Source of the DNA: Neolecta irregularis DAH-3
Taxonomy: Eukaryota > Ascomycota > Neolectomycetes > Neolectales > Neolectaceae
Length of the DNA stretch: 37,336 nt
Assembly (NCBI GenBank): GCA_001929475.1
Contig: LXFE01000935.1
Span: 561 to 37,896 of the forward strand
Reading direction: 5' to 3'
The notes beneath the pieces are model-generated. The model did not search any database, was not told the DNA's origin, and saw only the letters and a program-made list of their open reading frames with translations. Of the stretch, positions 20,425-34,004 are shown piece by piece; position 1 is the first letter of the stretch; each line of letters begins with the position of its first letter. The position numbers and the translations under genes were made by a program.

Positions 20425-23400
20425 TTAAAGATTAAAGGAATTAAGATCACCATTCGACATCTTCGACATCTTCGCCTCCATTGTCTTTAAAAGACTTTCA
20501 CTGTATCTTTCAAGCAATTCCATTACTTGTGGGTCATTGTCCACATCAGGTACACCAATGATATTCTTTAACAACTTCACCGTTTGATCGAGTTCACTTT
20601 GTAATCCACGAAGCTCCACCCGTTCTGCAGCAGTGAATGGCTTGTCTCGTGCCAAAGTTTCTCGATAATCATTCAAAATATTCCGCATCTGAGTAATTGA
20701 GGTTTCTTCTTTGACGATGTGAACCCCATTAACATTTTTCTGCAAGGTCTTTGGAGACATCACAGGATTTTCGTCCATGTTTGCAATATTTGGACTTTGT
20801 ACAAGGGTTCCCTTACGGAGTCGTCCAGTTGACCTAGGAGTGCCAGTACTTTCATCACTAGACCGAAGTGGACTAGTGACAGCTATGGGAGACAAGGTGC
20901 CTTGAAAGGGTAGGATTCCATGGAAAGGGGGGATCTGTCCAGGGGCTTCATCTGTAGGTGAAGGAGTTTGTAATTTATTTCTTGGAAACAGTCTTGGAGT
21001 TGATATCGATTTTCTAATTTTGCGAGAGAGAGGAGTTGCTGAAGGACTCTCGGCAAGCGTACGTCCGCGTCGAATAGAGACTGAATGACCGTTTGATTTG
21101 TCCGGGATAGGATCATTATCTTCAAAGTTCCAGAACAAAACACATCCATCGTAGCCTGTTGTAATCAAAATCTTTGAAGTCTGCTGCTTTCCGTCTTCAT
21201 TTTTCACTGTCCTCCGCAACCATGTGACACCCGAAACTCCCTCCGCATGACCCCATTCTTTCTTTAGTTGACATCCAGATTTGACATCGAATATTCGCAG
21301 TGACTTGTCTGAGCCAACGCCGGCTACCAGGTATCTTGACTGCTCGTCCTTTTGAGAAGCTGATATACTGGTCATCTGCGCCCCATCATCCCCTTTGAAA
21401 GCTAGATCGCTTTGACCCTCGAACACATTGACTATATGAACTTGACCGTTGGAAAGGGAAGCAAGTATCTTTCGCGGGTCATCAGGAATGAAGGTAGCAT
21501 CAATGGCTGCACGTTGGAGTTGTATGTTGCGATATGCCTGGAACGTTGTATGACCTGTTGGTCGACCATCAGTATCAGGTGAACCATTTGCGATGTAGAC
21601 TGCAACACTGCGATCAGAAGAAATAGTGACCAATTGCGAAGAATCTGGGCTGAGCAATACGCGGTGAACCGAAGCTGAATGTGTGCTAAGAGTTTGGACT
21701 TGCTGCCAGGTATAACCTCGAGTTCTACCCCAAACATTCACTGTGCGAAGTCGACTTGAAGTGACGAGAAGGTCTACTATACTAGCTTGCTAGTTTGCAC
21801 TTTGACGAACCATGTTTAATACGACCACCAGTAGCGATATCGCGAACTTCAGAATCATGTCCGATAGTTGTCCATACTGGGACTTCGCTATTACCTCCAC
21901 GGAAATACCTTTAAATTAGAGGAACAAGAAGTAATATTCAATACCTCAATGTGCCGCTCTTATATCCAGCAAGCAATGCCATACTTTGATCTTTAATATC
22001 AACGACCGATAGTTCTTCCTCAAATGTCACGTCATGAGCAGATATATATTGTCCGGACGTGCAACACTCACCCATGGAGTTCCACAGGCATACAGTCCCA
22101 TCATTTGACCACGTATAAATCAGAGGATCCGCTTCGTCTCTTTCAAGTACCCGGACGCCCTTGACAGCTGATTTATGGCCGGAAATTTCCAGGTCCTTTC
22201 GCTCAACCTGGGTAAGTTGTTCGTTCATGAAGTTATAGAATAAGATCTTTCGATCGGTATTAATAGTCGTAATCACGCCATCTGCAAGACAACGAAGAGC
22301 AGCGATATCAGAATCATTTGGTGAAACATGAGTCTGTACTTTTTTGATGGTGAGGGAAGCGTGTATACGAATGTCTTTGGCATCAAGAGTCCTAGTAATT
22401 AGTGACAACAAAAATAGATTCCCACCGAATTTGTCCTTCCATCCCAGCAATCCAAACCAGATCTTTCAGAGGATCGTAATCGACGCTGAATATGCCGAAA
22501 TTTACTTCTGCAAGTTTCTTCAGCTCCCGTTTATCGTTCCCTAGCACACATATATCGCCTATTGACGAGCATATAACCATCATGTGAGGCGAGATAGCTG
22601 TAACGCAAGTGAAATAAGAGTCAACTAGTGGTCCTAGGATGACACTCCGGTTTTCGAAGGGCATTGGACAGTGATGAATCCCCGGTTTCTGTTCATATTA
22701 GACTAATGGATCTCCATTTTTGGATATACATTTGATTCGGGAACCTGCCAAACTTTAATACTCCTCAGACCCACCGTTACCAAGGATTTCCCCATCCAAG
22801 CCATGGCTCGAGTGGCAATTGTATGTTTGTTAGTCGCGAGCTTCTTTGAACCCTTTCCTGATGAGACACTCCATCTGAATCTCAGTGTACAATGAATAAA
22901 GGATGCATACAAGAAGATATATCCATCATCAACTTGTCCCAGACTTGCAAGCATAGTATTACACGGTGAAAAAGCGAGCAAAATAACGCCCTGAGTATGT
23001 CCGGGTAAACATACAGGTATCTGTTCATTCTGTGCCAGGTTGAGTTTGTAGATAACGATTCTTGGCATGGTTCCTCCTTCTCCGATAGCTAAAAGATTTC
23101 CATTTTCACTAATGGCCAATGAACTGACATTCCTGACCCGATCTTTCTGTAAGCCTTTCCCTGATGTCTCATCAACGTCTGCAGTAGATGAGGAGCTCTC
23201 GAAAAAAGAACTTTGGTTGGCTAAGAACGCAGGAGAAATCAGTGAAGGCATATCTTTCATCCCGTACAACGATCGAGGGCGAACAATGGGGGATGTATTT
23301 AGAGATGTGGGTATTGTTGACGAGTTTGACGAATTCGCAAGCTGACTCGAGGAGGGACAGTAGAATCGTTGCTGAATACGCCGCACATTTTGGTCTCCTT

Positions 23401-23674
23401 CGAAATCTGAGCAATTGTCCAGCACGATTGCAGTGCAACCTGCTGCGTATACTACTCTCGAAGTATTATGATGGGTTGCAAATTGAAGGTTTATGGAAGT
23501 AGAGACACCTCGCACGACGGATAAGGACAGCGATACGGACTCATTCATAGACTGTTTGTACAGCGACCTGAATACCATGCTTTGCTTTTTCCGGGAGACC
23601 GGAGTAGTTAAATGAGAAGGCGACTGTGATTGAAACCTGCGAGGTGTTGTTTTGAATGTCTGAGTGCGAGCCAT
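20425..23674 (-). CDS. WD40 protein of the MABP1/WDR62 family
   Basis: About 1,000 residues in about six exons. The ATG is at 23672-23674, followed by a basic Ser-rich leader. The family's opening blade is recognisable: 'RVVYAAGCTAIVLDN', then 'VSSLAISENGNLLAIGEGG', 'LPGHTQGVILLAFSPCNTML', a 36-nt intron (near 22905) giving 'DDGYIFLWSVSSGKGSKKL', and 'AMAWMGKSLVTVGLRSIKVW'. The second propeller includes 'SAVKGVRVLERDEADPLIYT', 'LYTWSNDGTVCLWN'-like blades, 'SVHRVLLSPDSSQLVTISSD' and 'KILITTGYDGCVLFWN'. A Ser/Pro-rich linker follows, then a C-terminal helical part ('MRNILNDYRETLARDKPF', 'LQSELDQTVKLLKNI') that may form a coiled coil. Animal relatives are spindle-pole and JNK scaffolds; the fungal role is unknown to me. 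The double propeller and first-blade motif support the family, so scaffold function is inferred. Confidence 0.8.
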
Positions 23675-23822
23675 ATCACAATAGGCAAAGCTAAAAAGAT
23701 TAGTTTCTTGGTGGTCGGGTTTGACCCGTGGACTGATTTGTCCCTCGATGGCGTTGGATTATATGCGCGTGTTTGACGCGTGGTCAATTGAAATTAGGGT
23801 TACTCCAGCCAGATACTGACAA

Positions 23823-24984
23823 TTATTTCCACCGAGCAATTTTCGCCTCCTTGTATATCTCCTCCAAAACCTTCTTGCACCGTTCTATTTGCTCAAAATG
23901 CTCTTCTATAGTCCTGCCCTTGAGAGGAAGGTACTTGAGAGATTGCCGTTCGACCGCTTTCACATCTTGGGCTAGGCTCGTTATGGTATCTATGCTCGCC
24001 TTGGAATGAGTCATATGGTATATGCTGGGAAATGTCAGTAGATATTAGATGCCAGACCTTACTTGTCTAGAACTTCTTGCAGCTCGGCCTTTAGAGCCTG
24101 TGTGCGCTGTGCAGCAGTCATGCTAGCCAATTGTGTTTTCGGCTAGTAGTATTGGCTAGATACTGAAAGCAGATTGCATACCTGAGGTGATTCTCGTTCG
24201 AATGGGAGGCGGTATGAATGCCGCAGAATCGTGCTAGGACCCAAATAACCGTTACTTCTGGTTGACTGTCTACGATTGTGCATTTGTAAAGGACTCTGTG
24301 TATACTCAGGCTCTCTTCCAGACCTTATTGAGGGAACGGTGTTGCTTCTTGGTAAAGACGGTACATGCGCCGGAAATTTTGACTGAGCTCTTGCCAACTG
24401 ACCTTGGAAGCGAATATTCTCCTCCATTGATTCCGTAGCAACATTCTCCCATCTTTCAACTCGCAGATTGAGCTCGGACAGCACATTTTTGTACTCTGCA
24501 CGTTCTTTCTGGATGTTTTCGACTTGTTCTCTTAGACGCTCCTCGTAAGATTCAAACATGGTTTGCCATTGTTTATCTTTCAGTTTATGTTGCTTCTCAT
24601 AATAACCCAACCGCTCAAGGAGCATATTTACGGCCACCAAATCTGTTCTAGATAGCTAGTATACATTAGCTGTGTGCAACAAGACGTTGTATGGTTCAAC
24701 ACCTTGTTCAGCGAGTGGGAAACTAGATTCTTGATTTGCGTCCCATCAGGAAGATTCTCCGAGGTATCTAGATATGTTAATTCGACTTCAAAATGGAATG
24801 TACGTCTTAACAATCCGTTCTCACTTACAACTTCGATTAATCTCTTTCGTTCGTTCATAAGGTCATTTTCCAGGCTAGTTATTTGATCTTTCAATGAGAC
24901 AATTTGATCATTCAGGCGGCCGATTTGATCTCTCATATACCTTCCTTCTTGAATAGACAGGGAAAGGCTGTTCAAATCGTTCAT
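23823..24984 (-). CDS. Coiled-coil protein, function unknown
   Basis: About 343 residues. The ATG at 24982-24984 starts 'MNDLNSLSLSIQEGRYMRDQ'; the reading frame is open upstream but without ATG. Exon 1 is a long heptad-like helix ('IGRLNDQIVSLKDQITSLEN'). A gtgttg intron (about 24659-24704) leads to 'LSRTDLVAVNMLLERLGYYE' and another coiled coil ('YEERLREQVENIQKERAEYK'). A Ser/Arg-rich low-complexity part follows. Two more introns (near 24140-24180 and 24020-24065) lead to 'PKTQLASMTAAQRTQALKAE', 'LDNIYHMTHSK' and a final helix ending 'EIYKEAKIARWK'. The last two exons could be a separate small gene starting at the ATG at about 24122, but the phase fits a single one. I recognise no family. 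Cytoskeletal or spindle-pole scaffolds have this build, which is only a hint. Confidence 0.65.
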
Positions 24985-25123
24985 TATCTGCAATTTGTTG
25001 TGAAGGCTGGGGTGTTTGGATGAAACCAAACGGAGGTTCGAAGAAACAACATTACACCATTTCCCAACCGTTAATAACTAATACTGTGGATCCATTGTTT
25101 TTTAAGCATTTAAAGTACTAGAA
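24985..25123. promoter_or_regulatory. Shared divergent promoter region, coiled-coil gene and RFC1
   Basis: 139 bp separate the two ATGs. RFC1 is usually S-phase regulated in yeasts through MCB-like acgcg sites; I do not see one here. Confidence 0.4.
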
Positions 25124-28100
25124 ATGCCTACAGACATCCGTAATTATTTTGGGAACAAATCATCACCGCCAAAGAGTATACTATCGGGCACGAAAAATGC
25201 CAATACTCCAAAAGTCTCAAAGGAGGATTCAAAAACAAAGAAAGCAAAAAAGAGAATCATTGGTATTCTTTTGTCCGCATGCAGTATCTCATAAGGGTAT
25301 AGTGTCCGATGATGATGACGAAGCAGATGATGTTCCTAAAGTGTACGCTACCAATCTTCGAAATATAGCTTAATAGACAGAGAGAGAGGGTTCAGCGATA
25401 AATCCCCTTCCAGGTATCTTGTAATTACATTGGTTTGCCTAAGAAAGCGAGGAAACAAGCAAAAAAAGAATCAGAATTCGAACCTACAGATGTACCCTCT
25501 TATTTCGCCTCATCCAATAAAGTCAATCGGACCGCTCCCTTGAAAAAGGCAATACCCAAGCTTCCAAAGAAGCCCAAAATTGTGGATGAAGACCATTTTA
25601 TTGTTCCTGATGATTTCGATGACGATATGTCCATTGACAACGATATTGCAACGAAAGATGAACAGGTTGCTACAACTAAATCAAATTCCAGAAAACGCAA
25701 AGCCACTGAATCGCCAGTTATTGACTTGGACAATGAGGAAAAAGCTGTTCAACCAAAAAGCGTTGCGAAGAAAACCTCCCCGAAGAAGTCCACCTCTCGT
25801 GTGAAGAAACCTCGAGTTTCTAACGAACAACATGATGATGATCCTGATTCTGCGAAAATTAAGGCTATTCTCGATGATATCCCGACAGTTCAAGCTCCCC
25901 CACCTCCGGATTCAAAAGAATAGGTGTCACTGTGGAAATCAAGCTGATGGTCAAGGGTTTCAATTATCGCGATTTTGCCTCAAGGGGTGGACCTGCTGCT
26001 CAAGGTTCAAAGGAAATTCCTGTCGGTGCTGAAAATTGTCTTTCTGTATGAAGTCTTCCTCTATTTCGCTTACGTTAGGGGCTAAGTTTCGTCTTGACCG
26101 GTGTGCTGGAAACTATCGCACGGGATGATGCTTCTGATCTGATTAAACGTCATGGAGGGTACAAAGAACGTCGCTGAAATTCATGTTAACAAATCCAGAA
26201 AAGTGATGTCTGCACCATCGAGTAAAACAGATTTTGTCGTTCTTGGTTCCGAAGCAGGTCCGAAGAAACTCGAGACAATAGCCAAACATTGCCTTCGCAC
26301 AATTGACGAAGATGGTCTTTTCCAACTTATTGGACGCCTACCTGCGAATGGTGGCTCTGGAAAACAAGCCCAATTAGCGGCTGCAAAACGAGAAGCAGAA
26401 GACAAGAAAGCGAAAGAAATGGCGGAGGAGATGAAACCAAAAACGGATGCTGCAAAGATATTGGCTAAAAGTCAGCTGTGGACAGACAAATATGCACCGA
26501 GTAGTTTGAAAGATATCTGTGGGAACAAAGGCTTGGTTGAGAAGCTACAAAGATGGCTTCGGGATTGGTAAGTTTTATCGTCAACAAGGGCTTATAACCG
26601 CAGGCCAAAATATATCAATGCGAATTTCAAAAAGCCTGGTCCCGATGGGTCTGGTCTATATCGTGCTGTTTTGGTTAGCGGTCCACCGGGAATTGGAAAG
26701 ACTACTGCTTGCCATCTTGTTGCCAAACTTGAAGGCTATGATATTTTGGAATTCAATGCCAGTGATACTCGAAGCAAGAGGCTTATGGATGTCAGTTGAG
26801 ATTTTCGTATTTGTACTGATCGTGCAGGAACAACTGCGGGGAGTTACTGATAACACTTCGTTGAATGGATACTTTGCTGCTGATGCACGGTGTTTTATCT
26901 CACCCAGCTACTAATTCTACAGGGTAAAAAAGTTGATCCGACCAAACTAAAACTCGTAATCATTATGGATGAAGTAGATGGTATGTCTGGAGGAGACCGC
27001 GGTGGTGTCGGGCAGTTGAATGTTGTGATTAAACATACTAAGGTACGAGTTTCATTGGCAGAGCTTATTTGTAGATTCCCGTCATTTGCATTTGCAATGA
27101 CAGAAAGCATCAGAAGTTGAAGCCTTTAGATAGGACTACCTTGGATATACCATTTAAACGACCGACTGCACAAGACATGAGATCCCGGCTAATGTCGATC
27201 GCCTACAGGGAACAGCTCAAGCTTGAACCTCAAGCAATTGATCAACTCGTCGCTGGTACACATAACGATATCCGCCAAATCATCAATCTTTTATCAACTT
27301 ATCGATTGAGCAATTCATCAATGACTATGGATCAAGGGAAAGTAACGTAGGTCTCAATCTTCTCATAAACTACTAATAAAAGATCACGAAATGCTCAAAA
27401 ACACATCATTTTAAAGCCTTGGGACATTGTTGGCAAATTTCTTAGTGGTGGTATTTTTCATTCAACCAACAAAATCACATTGAATGAGAAAATCGAACTT
27501 TATTTTAATGACCATGAGTTTTCCTATCTTATGGTCCAGGAGAACTATCTCAAAACAAATCCAGATCTGGCTCGGAGAGTCACTGGTCCTCCCAAAGAAG
27601 TCAATATGAAGAAGCTTGAGCTCGCTGAAAAAGCTGCTGAATCTATTTCGGACGCAGATCTAGTGGATGCAATGATCCATGGGTGACGCCGACAAATACA
27701 GGATACGAACTGATCCTTAGGCCTCAGCAGCATTGGTCGCTTATGCCTGTTCATGGAGTATTTTCTTGCGTTCGGCCTTGTTCATTTGTCCATGGGGCGG
27801 GTGTTGGTGGACAATATTCCTTTACAAGCTGGCTAGGAAATAATTCGAAGCAAGGCAAGACAATGAGACTTTTGCGCGAGATTCAATCTCATATGCGGCT
27901 AAAGACATCTGGTGACAAAAACGAAATTCGGCAATCATACCTTCCACTCTTGTTTAATCGACTTTCCTGCCCATTGATTGACGAGGGTGTAGAAGCTGTG
28001 CCAGATATTATCGAGACTATGGATGAATATTTCTTGACAAAAGAAGATTGGGACTCGATTATGGAATTGGGCATTGGCCTACAAAGCGGGGAACAAGTTT

Positions 28101-28458
28101 TGAAGCGAATAAGCACTGCCACGAAGTCTGCTTTTACAAGAAAGTCCGTCCCAGAAATACCAACTGCTGATGAAATAGATATAATCAAGCTAACCATCCA
28201 ATTCCCTTCATGAAAGCTAGCACAGTCATGCCAACCAAAGCTGGGGCCATCCGTGATGTTCCCGACCTGGAAGATGCAGTCGAAGCCAGCGATGTCGACG
28301 CTATATTAGTAGATGAGAACCTTGATGACAACGACGATGATGATATCTCAAAAGACAAAATGGTCAAATCTAAAGCCTTGAAGCCGAGAAAGACTGCTTC
28401 TGCCAAGGCTACCACTAAAAAGTCAAAGGCCAAGGCGAAGGCAAATAGTGTCAAGTAA
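25124..28458 (+). CDS. RFC1: Replication factor C large subunit Rfc1
   Basis: Rfc1 is the large subunit of the clamp loader that places PCNA on primer-template ends. About 930 residues in about a dozen exons. The start '[11 protein letters not shown]' at 25124 resembles the N-terminal PCNA-interacting segment of the family. A charged linker follows, '[15 protein letters not shown]' after a 40-nt intron, then Lys-rich stretches. BRCT domain: '[20 protein letters not shown]', 'LIKRHGGKVM' (joined by an intron with phase-2 borders), '[14 protein letters not shown]'. AAA+ core: '[16 protein letters not shown]', Walker A '[11 protein letters not shown]', '[12 protein letters not shown]', Walker B '[11 protein letters not shown]', '[16 protein letters not shown]'. 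C-terminal RFC1 domain: '[20 protein letters not shown]', '[12 protein letters not shown]', '[19 protein letters not shown]'. A Lys-rich tail ends at 28458. The splice sites near 25360-25440 and 25880-25950 have alternatives. The gene is intact. Confidence 0.95.
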
Positions 28459-28635
28459 TGGGAGATAATTTTGTGTACTATAAACGATCTTGCATTCTTA
28501 AGGAATTTGCCCCGAATCTATACCGCAGAATATCATGGTTTTTTTTGGTTCAAGTATCGTCTGTTTAGATTCGATTGTCACATTTGTTTCGGTTAAGCTT
28601 AAAACCTGCTTTGTACCAAAAGGAAATTTGTTCAA

Positions 28636-30113
28636 CTATAACTTCCATCCATGAGTCTTTGCCAACGCAATCTGCTGTCTGACAGCCAACTCCGTGAGTA
28701 TTTCTTCACTACCTGCACCAACAACCATCACTCTCAAGTCACGACTGATCTGCTCTACTCGAGCACCCTTGCCCCCTCTAGAGAATCCCTGTCCTCCGAA
28801 AACCTGTTGAGCTTCACGACAAGCGAATTCCAAGTTTCGACCAGCTTGAACCTTGACTAGTGCGATTTGTCCAGCAAGGATTTTGTCGATAGTCTCTTTT
28901 GTGTTCATTTTAATGCTATAACCCAACTGTTCGATCCAAGCATGGGTTGATTCTATATGACGGGCTATGTTTCCGAATTTTTCTCGAATAACAGGCTGTT
29001 CAAGCAATGGTTTTCCAAAGGTATTACGTTCAGAGGCTGTATAATTAACGAGGCCGAAAGCAAGACAAAGAACCATAATTAATAGCATCTTCAAGACAGA
29101 CCCTCGCCATTCGATTTGCGGTAACAGCCATGAGTAGCCGTTCATGGTTGAAATCTACATTAGAAAATATAAAAGAGGAGGACATACTACTCATAATAAT
29201 AGTAAAACCATCATTCTCTTTTCCCAGGAGATATCGAGCAGGAACTTTGACATCGTCAAAGTTGATGTAAGTGCTTCCACTGGCAGCTACTCCAGAATTA
29301 TACATCTTTCTCATCCGGACCCCAGGGAGGTTTAATGGAATAACCAAGGCGGAGATTCCTCGTCTTCCAGGGCCGCCCGTTCGAACAGCAGTTGTAGCAT
29401 AATCAGAGAATATGGCATTTGTAATCCATTTTTTGGCTCCATTAACAATGTAGTGGTCACCTTTTCGAATGGCAGTAGTTAAGAGGCCTGCAACGTCTGA
29501 TCCGGCATCTGGCTCTGTTACCGCGAGACATATCTTTTTATCTCCTTTGAGAATTGGGTATATAAGCTCATCTTTTATTGATTGAGAACCATAATTTATG
29601 ACTGGTGGAAGTCCTGGATAATTAGGCAATCATAGAAACGGCTTTAAAAACCGATAGATCCGCCCATTCCAAACGCCCACATCACTCCCAAGTATCCAAT
29701 TCGAGACATTTCATCAGCGCAAATGATGTCATGGAATGGATCCCAATCTATTCCAATGAGCTGTTATTTTGTTGATAACATCAGCACCTTTTGGCTCGAC
29801 ATTTCCAGGAAGTTTGATGCTGCCGAGATACTGGTGAGGCATTGGCCAGATTGAACAAGGAACTACGCCCCTTGCCGCATGACGCTTATAGACCTGATGA
29901 TAAATAAACACAAGATGCAAAAAACAGTAGTACATCGTCCGGCAGTTTTCCCGCCATCTCCCATTCTTCGACGTGGGGTCGGAGTTCCTCATCGACATAT
30001 TTACGCAAAACATTTCGAAGGCGGATATGAGACTCGCTATAGTAGGGGCTTTGGCCGGAGTACCAGGCTGGATCTGCCCATGGAGTGGATTCGCCAAAGA
30101 TCTGACTAGCCAT
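28636..30113 (-). CDS. Acyl-CoA dehydrogenase family protein
   Basis: FAD enzyme of the acyl-CoA dehydrogenase fold; it would oxidise the alpha-beta bond of an acyl-CoA, but the chain-length preference cannot be read from sequence. Six exons (about 30113-29934, 29893-29788, 29747-29652, 29613-29191, 29154-29074, 29036-28636) give 428 residues. Seen: start 'MASQIFGESTPWAD', helical N-domain 'RLRNVLRKYVDEELRPHVEE', 'FHDIICADEMSRIGYLGVMW', 'GGSIGLPPVINYGSQ', FAD/substrate loop 'KKICLAVTEPDAGSDVAGL', 'YIVNGAKKWITNA', 'GKENDGFTIIMNFNHERLL', and the C-terminal domain 'QVFGGQGFSRGGKGARVEQI', 'SRDLRVMVVGAGSEEI'. It has no clear mitochondrial presequence. The C-terminus 'HGWKL' is only a weak peroxisomal-type end (Trp at the first position is not canonical). 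The location is therefore open. It converges on RFC1. Confidence 0.92.
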
Positions 30114-30238
30114 TTGTTGAAGTTAGTGCGGGGGAAAGAGGAGCTAACCATGTCCGAGTCACGCGGGACCTCCTTCTGATTGGACAATTTGGTCTTGGTT
30201 CGCGCTAAAACGAAAACCATTTGACTGGGAATGGGAGT

Positions 30239-30378
30239 GTAAGAACTAATTTTCTTACCAGACACGTGGTAGATGTTATCGGATTGGCAGGTATATAAAC
30301 TAGTAGGCTTACGCGTACCTAACTGTAGGGACTCAATAGTACCCTATTGTAAGAACTAATGTTCTTACCAGACACATG
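30239..30378. repeat. Pair of palindromic 30-bp repeats, 110 bp apart
   Basis: Copy 1 (30239-30268) and copy 2 (30349-30378) differ at two positions. The core of copy 2 is a perfect palindrome, gtaagaac-taat-gttcttac; copy 1 has one change in an arm. Both are followed by cagacac. Two such ends enclosing about 80 bp could be the remains of a tiny non-autonomous element or a paired protein-binding site upstream of the acyl-CoA dehydrogenase. Confidence 0.8.
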
Positions 30379-30789
30379 AGTTGTCAATTACTTAGGTTAG
30401 GTATGCCTGTAAATATGACGTACAATCACTTCGGTTAGAATATACCGGGTCTTATTCGTACTTTGGCGATCACTTACAGAGTGATTAATTCAGAATAATC
30501 AAAGACACGGCGACTTAGCGGGAGGATCTTATCTACACCAGCTGGAATAAAAGCTAGTGTGATCCTGAGCTATGAAGACGTGCCTACTGGTCTCTGATGA
30601 TCAATATGACGTATTGCATTCTGAAATGTAACATCGGCAAGACCATCTGACTTTCTACGTTGTCCTGTCTGGCGACCGATCCGTGAATTTCGTCTTATGA
30701 CTCAGCTGTTGCTGAGATAAATGTCAAACCTATCCAACAGTGTCCCAGAGCGGTTTCAATTCTAGCTCAAAGCAATAATTCAAACATCA

Positions 30790-31510
30790 ATGGTCTCTAT
30801 CTTCCCTACTGACGCCGCCCATAATATATCAACTCTCTATTCCGCAGAGAAAGCAGGAGATTATGTGATTCAACAATTGGTCAAATCATTTATGCCGGGG
30901 ACTACAAGGGATATCTCAAGGGTCACTTTTAGAGAGTCGGAGAAGGACCACATTCACCCCTATACTTCTCCGTCAAAAGTGATGGGAATCACGATAAAGG
31001 ATGGGTCAAGGGAAGAAATGATGTCTTCAACTTTGGCGAATTGATATGGGGAGGAACTCAAAAGATCGCTGCAATCAATTTGACAAGGAGGGGATGTGAA
31101 TAACAATTTTCACTGGTTCAATTCAAAAAGGTCACAGAGAAAATGATTAAATATACCATGCTGGATAACACCATCCTTGCGTTGTGAATGGTGAAGATAC
31201 TTTTGGAAGAGATGTATACTTATACGCAAATCGTACAGCATTATCCGAATGGCCATCAATTTATTCTTTGAAATGAATGGCCGGTGTGAACATTGATAAT
31301 CGTACCGATAACAGTGAACCCGGTATCGGAAACAATGAACGGCATTACCGTTGCAGTCAGCAGCGTAGCAGCACTGAAGCCCTTGGACGAGTTTCATTAT
31401 CCACTGAATACTCTATCTTTACCAGATCCCTGTGTAGAGATGAAATTTCTATCGAGATAACATTTCGAGGGTTTGCACAGCTTACAGAGGATGAAGAGAT
31501 TCTTTAAAGT
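30790..31510 (+). pseudogene. Possible degraded coding region, unassigned
   Basis: An ATG frame of 84 codons starts at 30790 ('MVSIFPTDAAHNISTLYSAE'). Overlapping frames carry equally protein-like segments: 'QIIYAGDYKGYLKGHF' near 30880, 'NDVFNFGELIWGGTQKIAAI' near 31020, 'GEDTFGRDVYLYANRTALSE' near 31190, and 'VNPVSETMNGITVAVSS' near 31320. Frame changes and stops separate them, and I found no set of short introns that joins them cleanly. It may be a decayed gene, a gene with introns I could not place, or chance. I recognise no family. Confidence 0.25.
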
Positions 31511-31662
31511 AGTATTCAGAGAGAAATGCAATATGGATTACAAATCGTTGTTATTCCTGGTTCACACGGCGGTGACGGTGGTGAACAATTTTTTTCGATC
31601 GTCTTCCACCTTTTACCGTTTGTATTTTCTTCCACCTTTACAACATTCTTCTAGAAGCCAGT

Positions 31663-32404
31663 ATGCTCAGGACTGTTTCTAGGATACGCTTTGCTGCATG
31701 TCGATCAACCCCAACATACTTCCGACCTCTTCTCGTCTTACGGCCAAACCCCTACTCGACAGAAGCACCCAAACCTGCAGAACCTTTAAAATCGACAGAG
31801 GAACTACAGGAGAAGAGGAAAGAAAAGCCCAAGGTAGAATCTTCTGGAAAGGCGGAGATTACCGAGGCTGAGTCAAAGGCCAAAGAGATTGCCGAGTTGA
31901 AGGTGACTACTATTTAAAAACATAATTCACTGGTCAGGATAAATACCTTCGCTCAAAGGCCGATTATCAAAATCTCCAGTACAGAACCGTACGTGAAGTA
32001 GCAGCAGCAAAAGACTATGCCATTCAAAAATTTGCCAAAGACTTGATTGAGACAGTAGACAATTTTGAACGAGCCTTGAAGACAATCGCACCTGAACACC
32101 AGACTGACAGCGCACGAAATAAAGAAGTCGTCGATTTATTCAATGGCGTAAAAATGACTGAAGAAATAATGATGAAAACTCTTGCGAAACATGGATTGAC
32201 GAGATATGATGGAATTGGCGAAATATTCGATCCGAATGTTCATGAGGGTATTTTCTCAAGTCCTGCACCGGATAAAATACCTGGAACCGTGTTTCATTGT
32301 GAACAAATGGGATTCATGTTGAATGGACGGGTGATGAGGCCTGCCAAGGTATGTTGTCACTAGAGCACAATATTGACTGCAAGGTTGGTATCGTAAAGGC
32401 CTAA
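31663..32404 (+). CDS. MGE1: Mitochondrial GrpE-type nucleotide exchange factor Mge1
   Basis: Mge1 releases ADP from mitochondrial Hsp70 during protein import and folding. Three exons (31663-31902, 31938-32348, 32384-32404) give 223 residues. The N-terminus, 'MLRTVSRIRFAACRSTPTYF', is an Arg-rich matrix presequence. A charged coiled-coil start follows ('KAEITEAESKAKEIAELK'), then 'DKYLRSKADYQNLQYRTVRE', the long GrpE helix 'KFAKDLIETVDNFERALKTI', 'MMKTLAKHGLTRYDGIGEIF', 'DPNVHEGIFSSPAPD' and 'GFMLNGRVMRPAKVGIVKA'. The last seven codons, including the stop, sit in their own exon; without that splice the conserved 'VGIVKA' end is lost. It converges on MSF1. Confidence 0.96.
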
Positions 32405-32621
32405 ATGCACCCTCTTCTTTTTTATTTTGGCATGTTAAAACGGTCTCCTCTCAGAATATTGCATTTGGATGATGATTAGATATTTGTATCCTAGATAATT
32501 ATGTAAACCGATCAACGCAATTCGACAACGTTGCACATCATTTCGAACCAGGTTGAAGTGAGTTAACTGGTTGTGTTGCATTTGTTTATTGATTACATAT
32601 TGTATCAGATAATTATACCGA

Positions 32622-34004
<1,383 letters not shown>

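Larger units (their letters stand above)
30114..31662. other. Intergenic region between divergent acyl-CoA dehydrogenase and MGE1
   Basis: 1.55 kb with no firm gene. It holds two palindromic repeat copies (30239-30378) and a stretch of conflicting open frames (30790-31510, listed separately). The rest is A+T-rich and shows nothing recognisable. Confidence 0.5.

Noticed and set aside
27683-27760. Break in RFC1 between the AAA+ and C-terminal parts
   Set aside because: A short GT-AG intron (gtgacg to ccttag) restores '[16 protein letters not shown]', so RFC1 is intact.
28600-28640. C-terminal peroxisomal signal on the acyl-CoA dehydrogenase
   Set aside because: The last three residues are Trp-Lys-Leu, which lack the small residue of a canonical PTS1.
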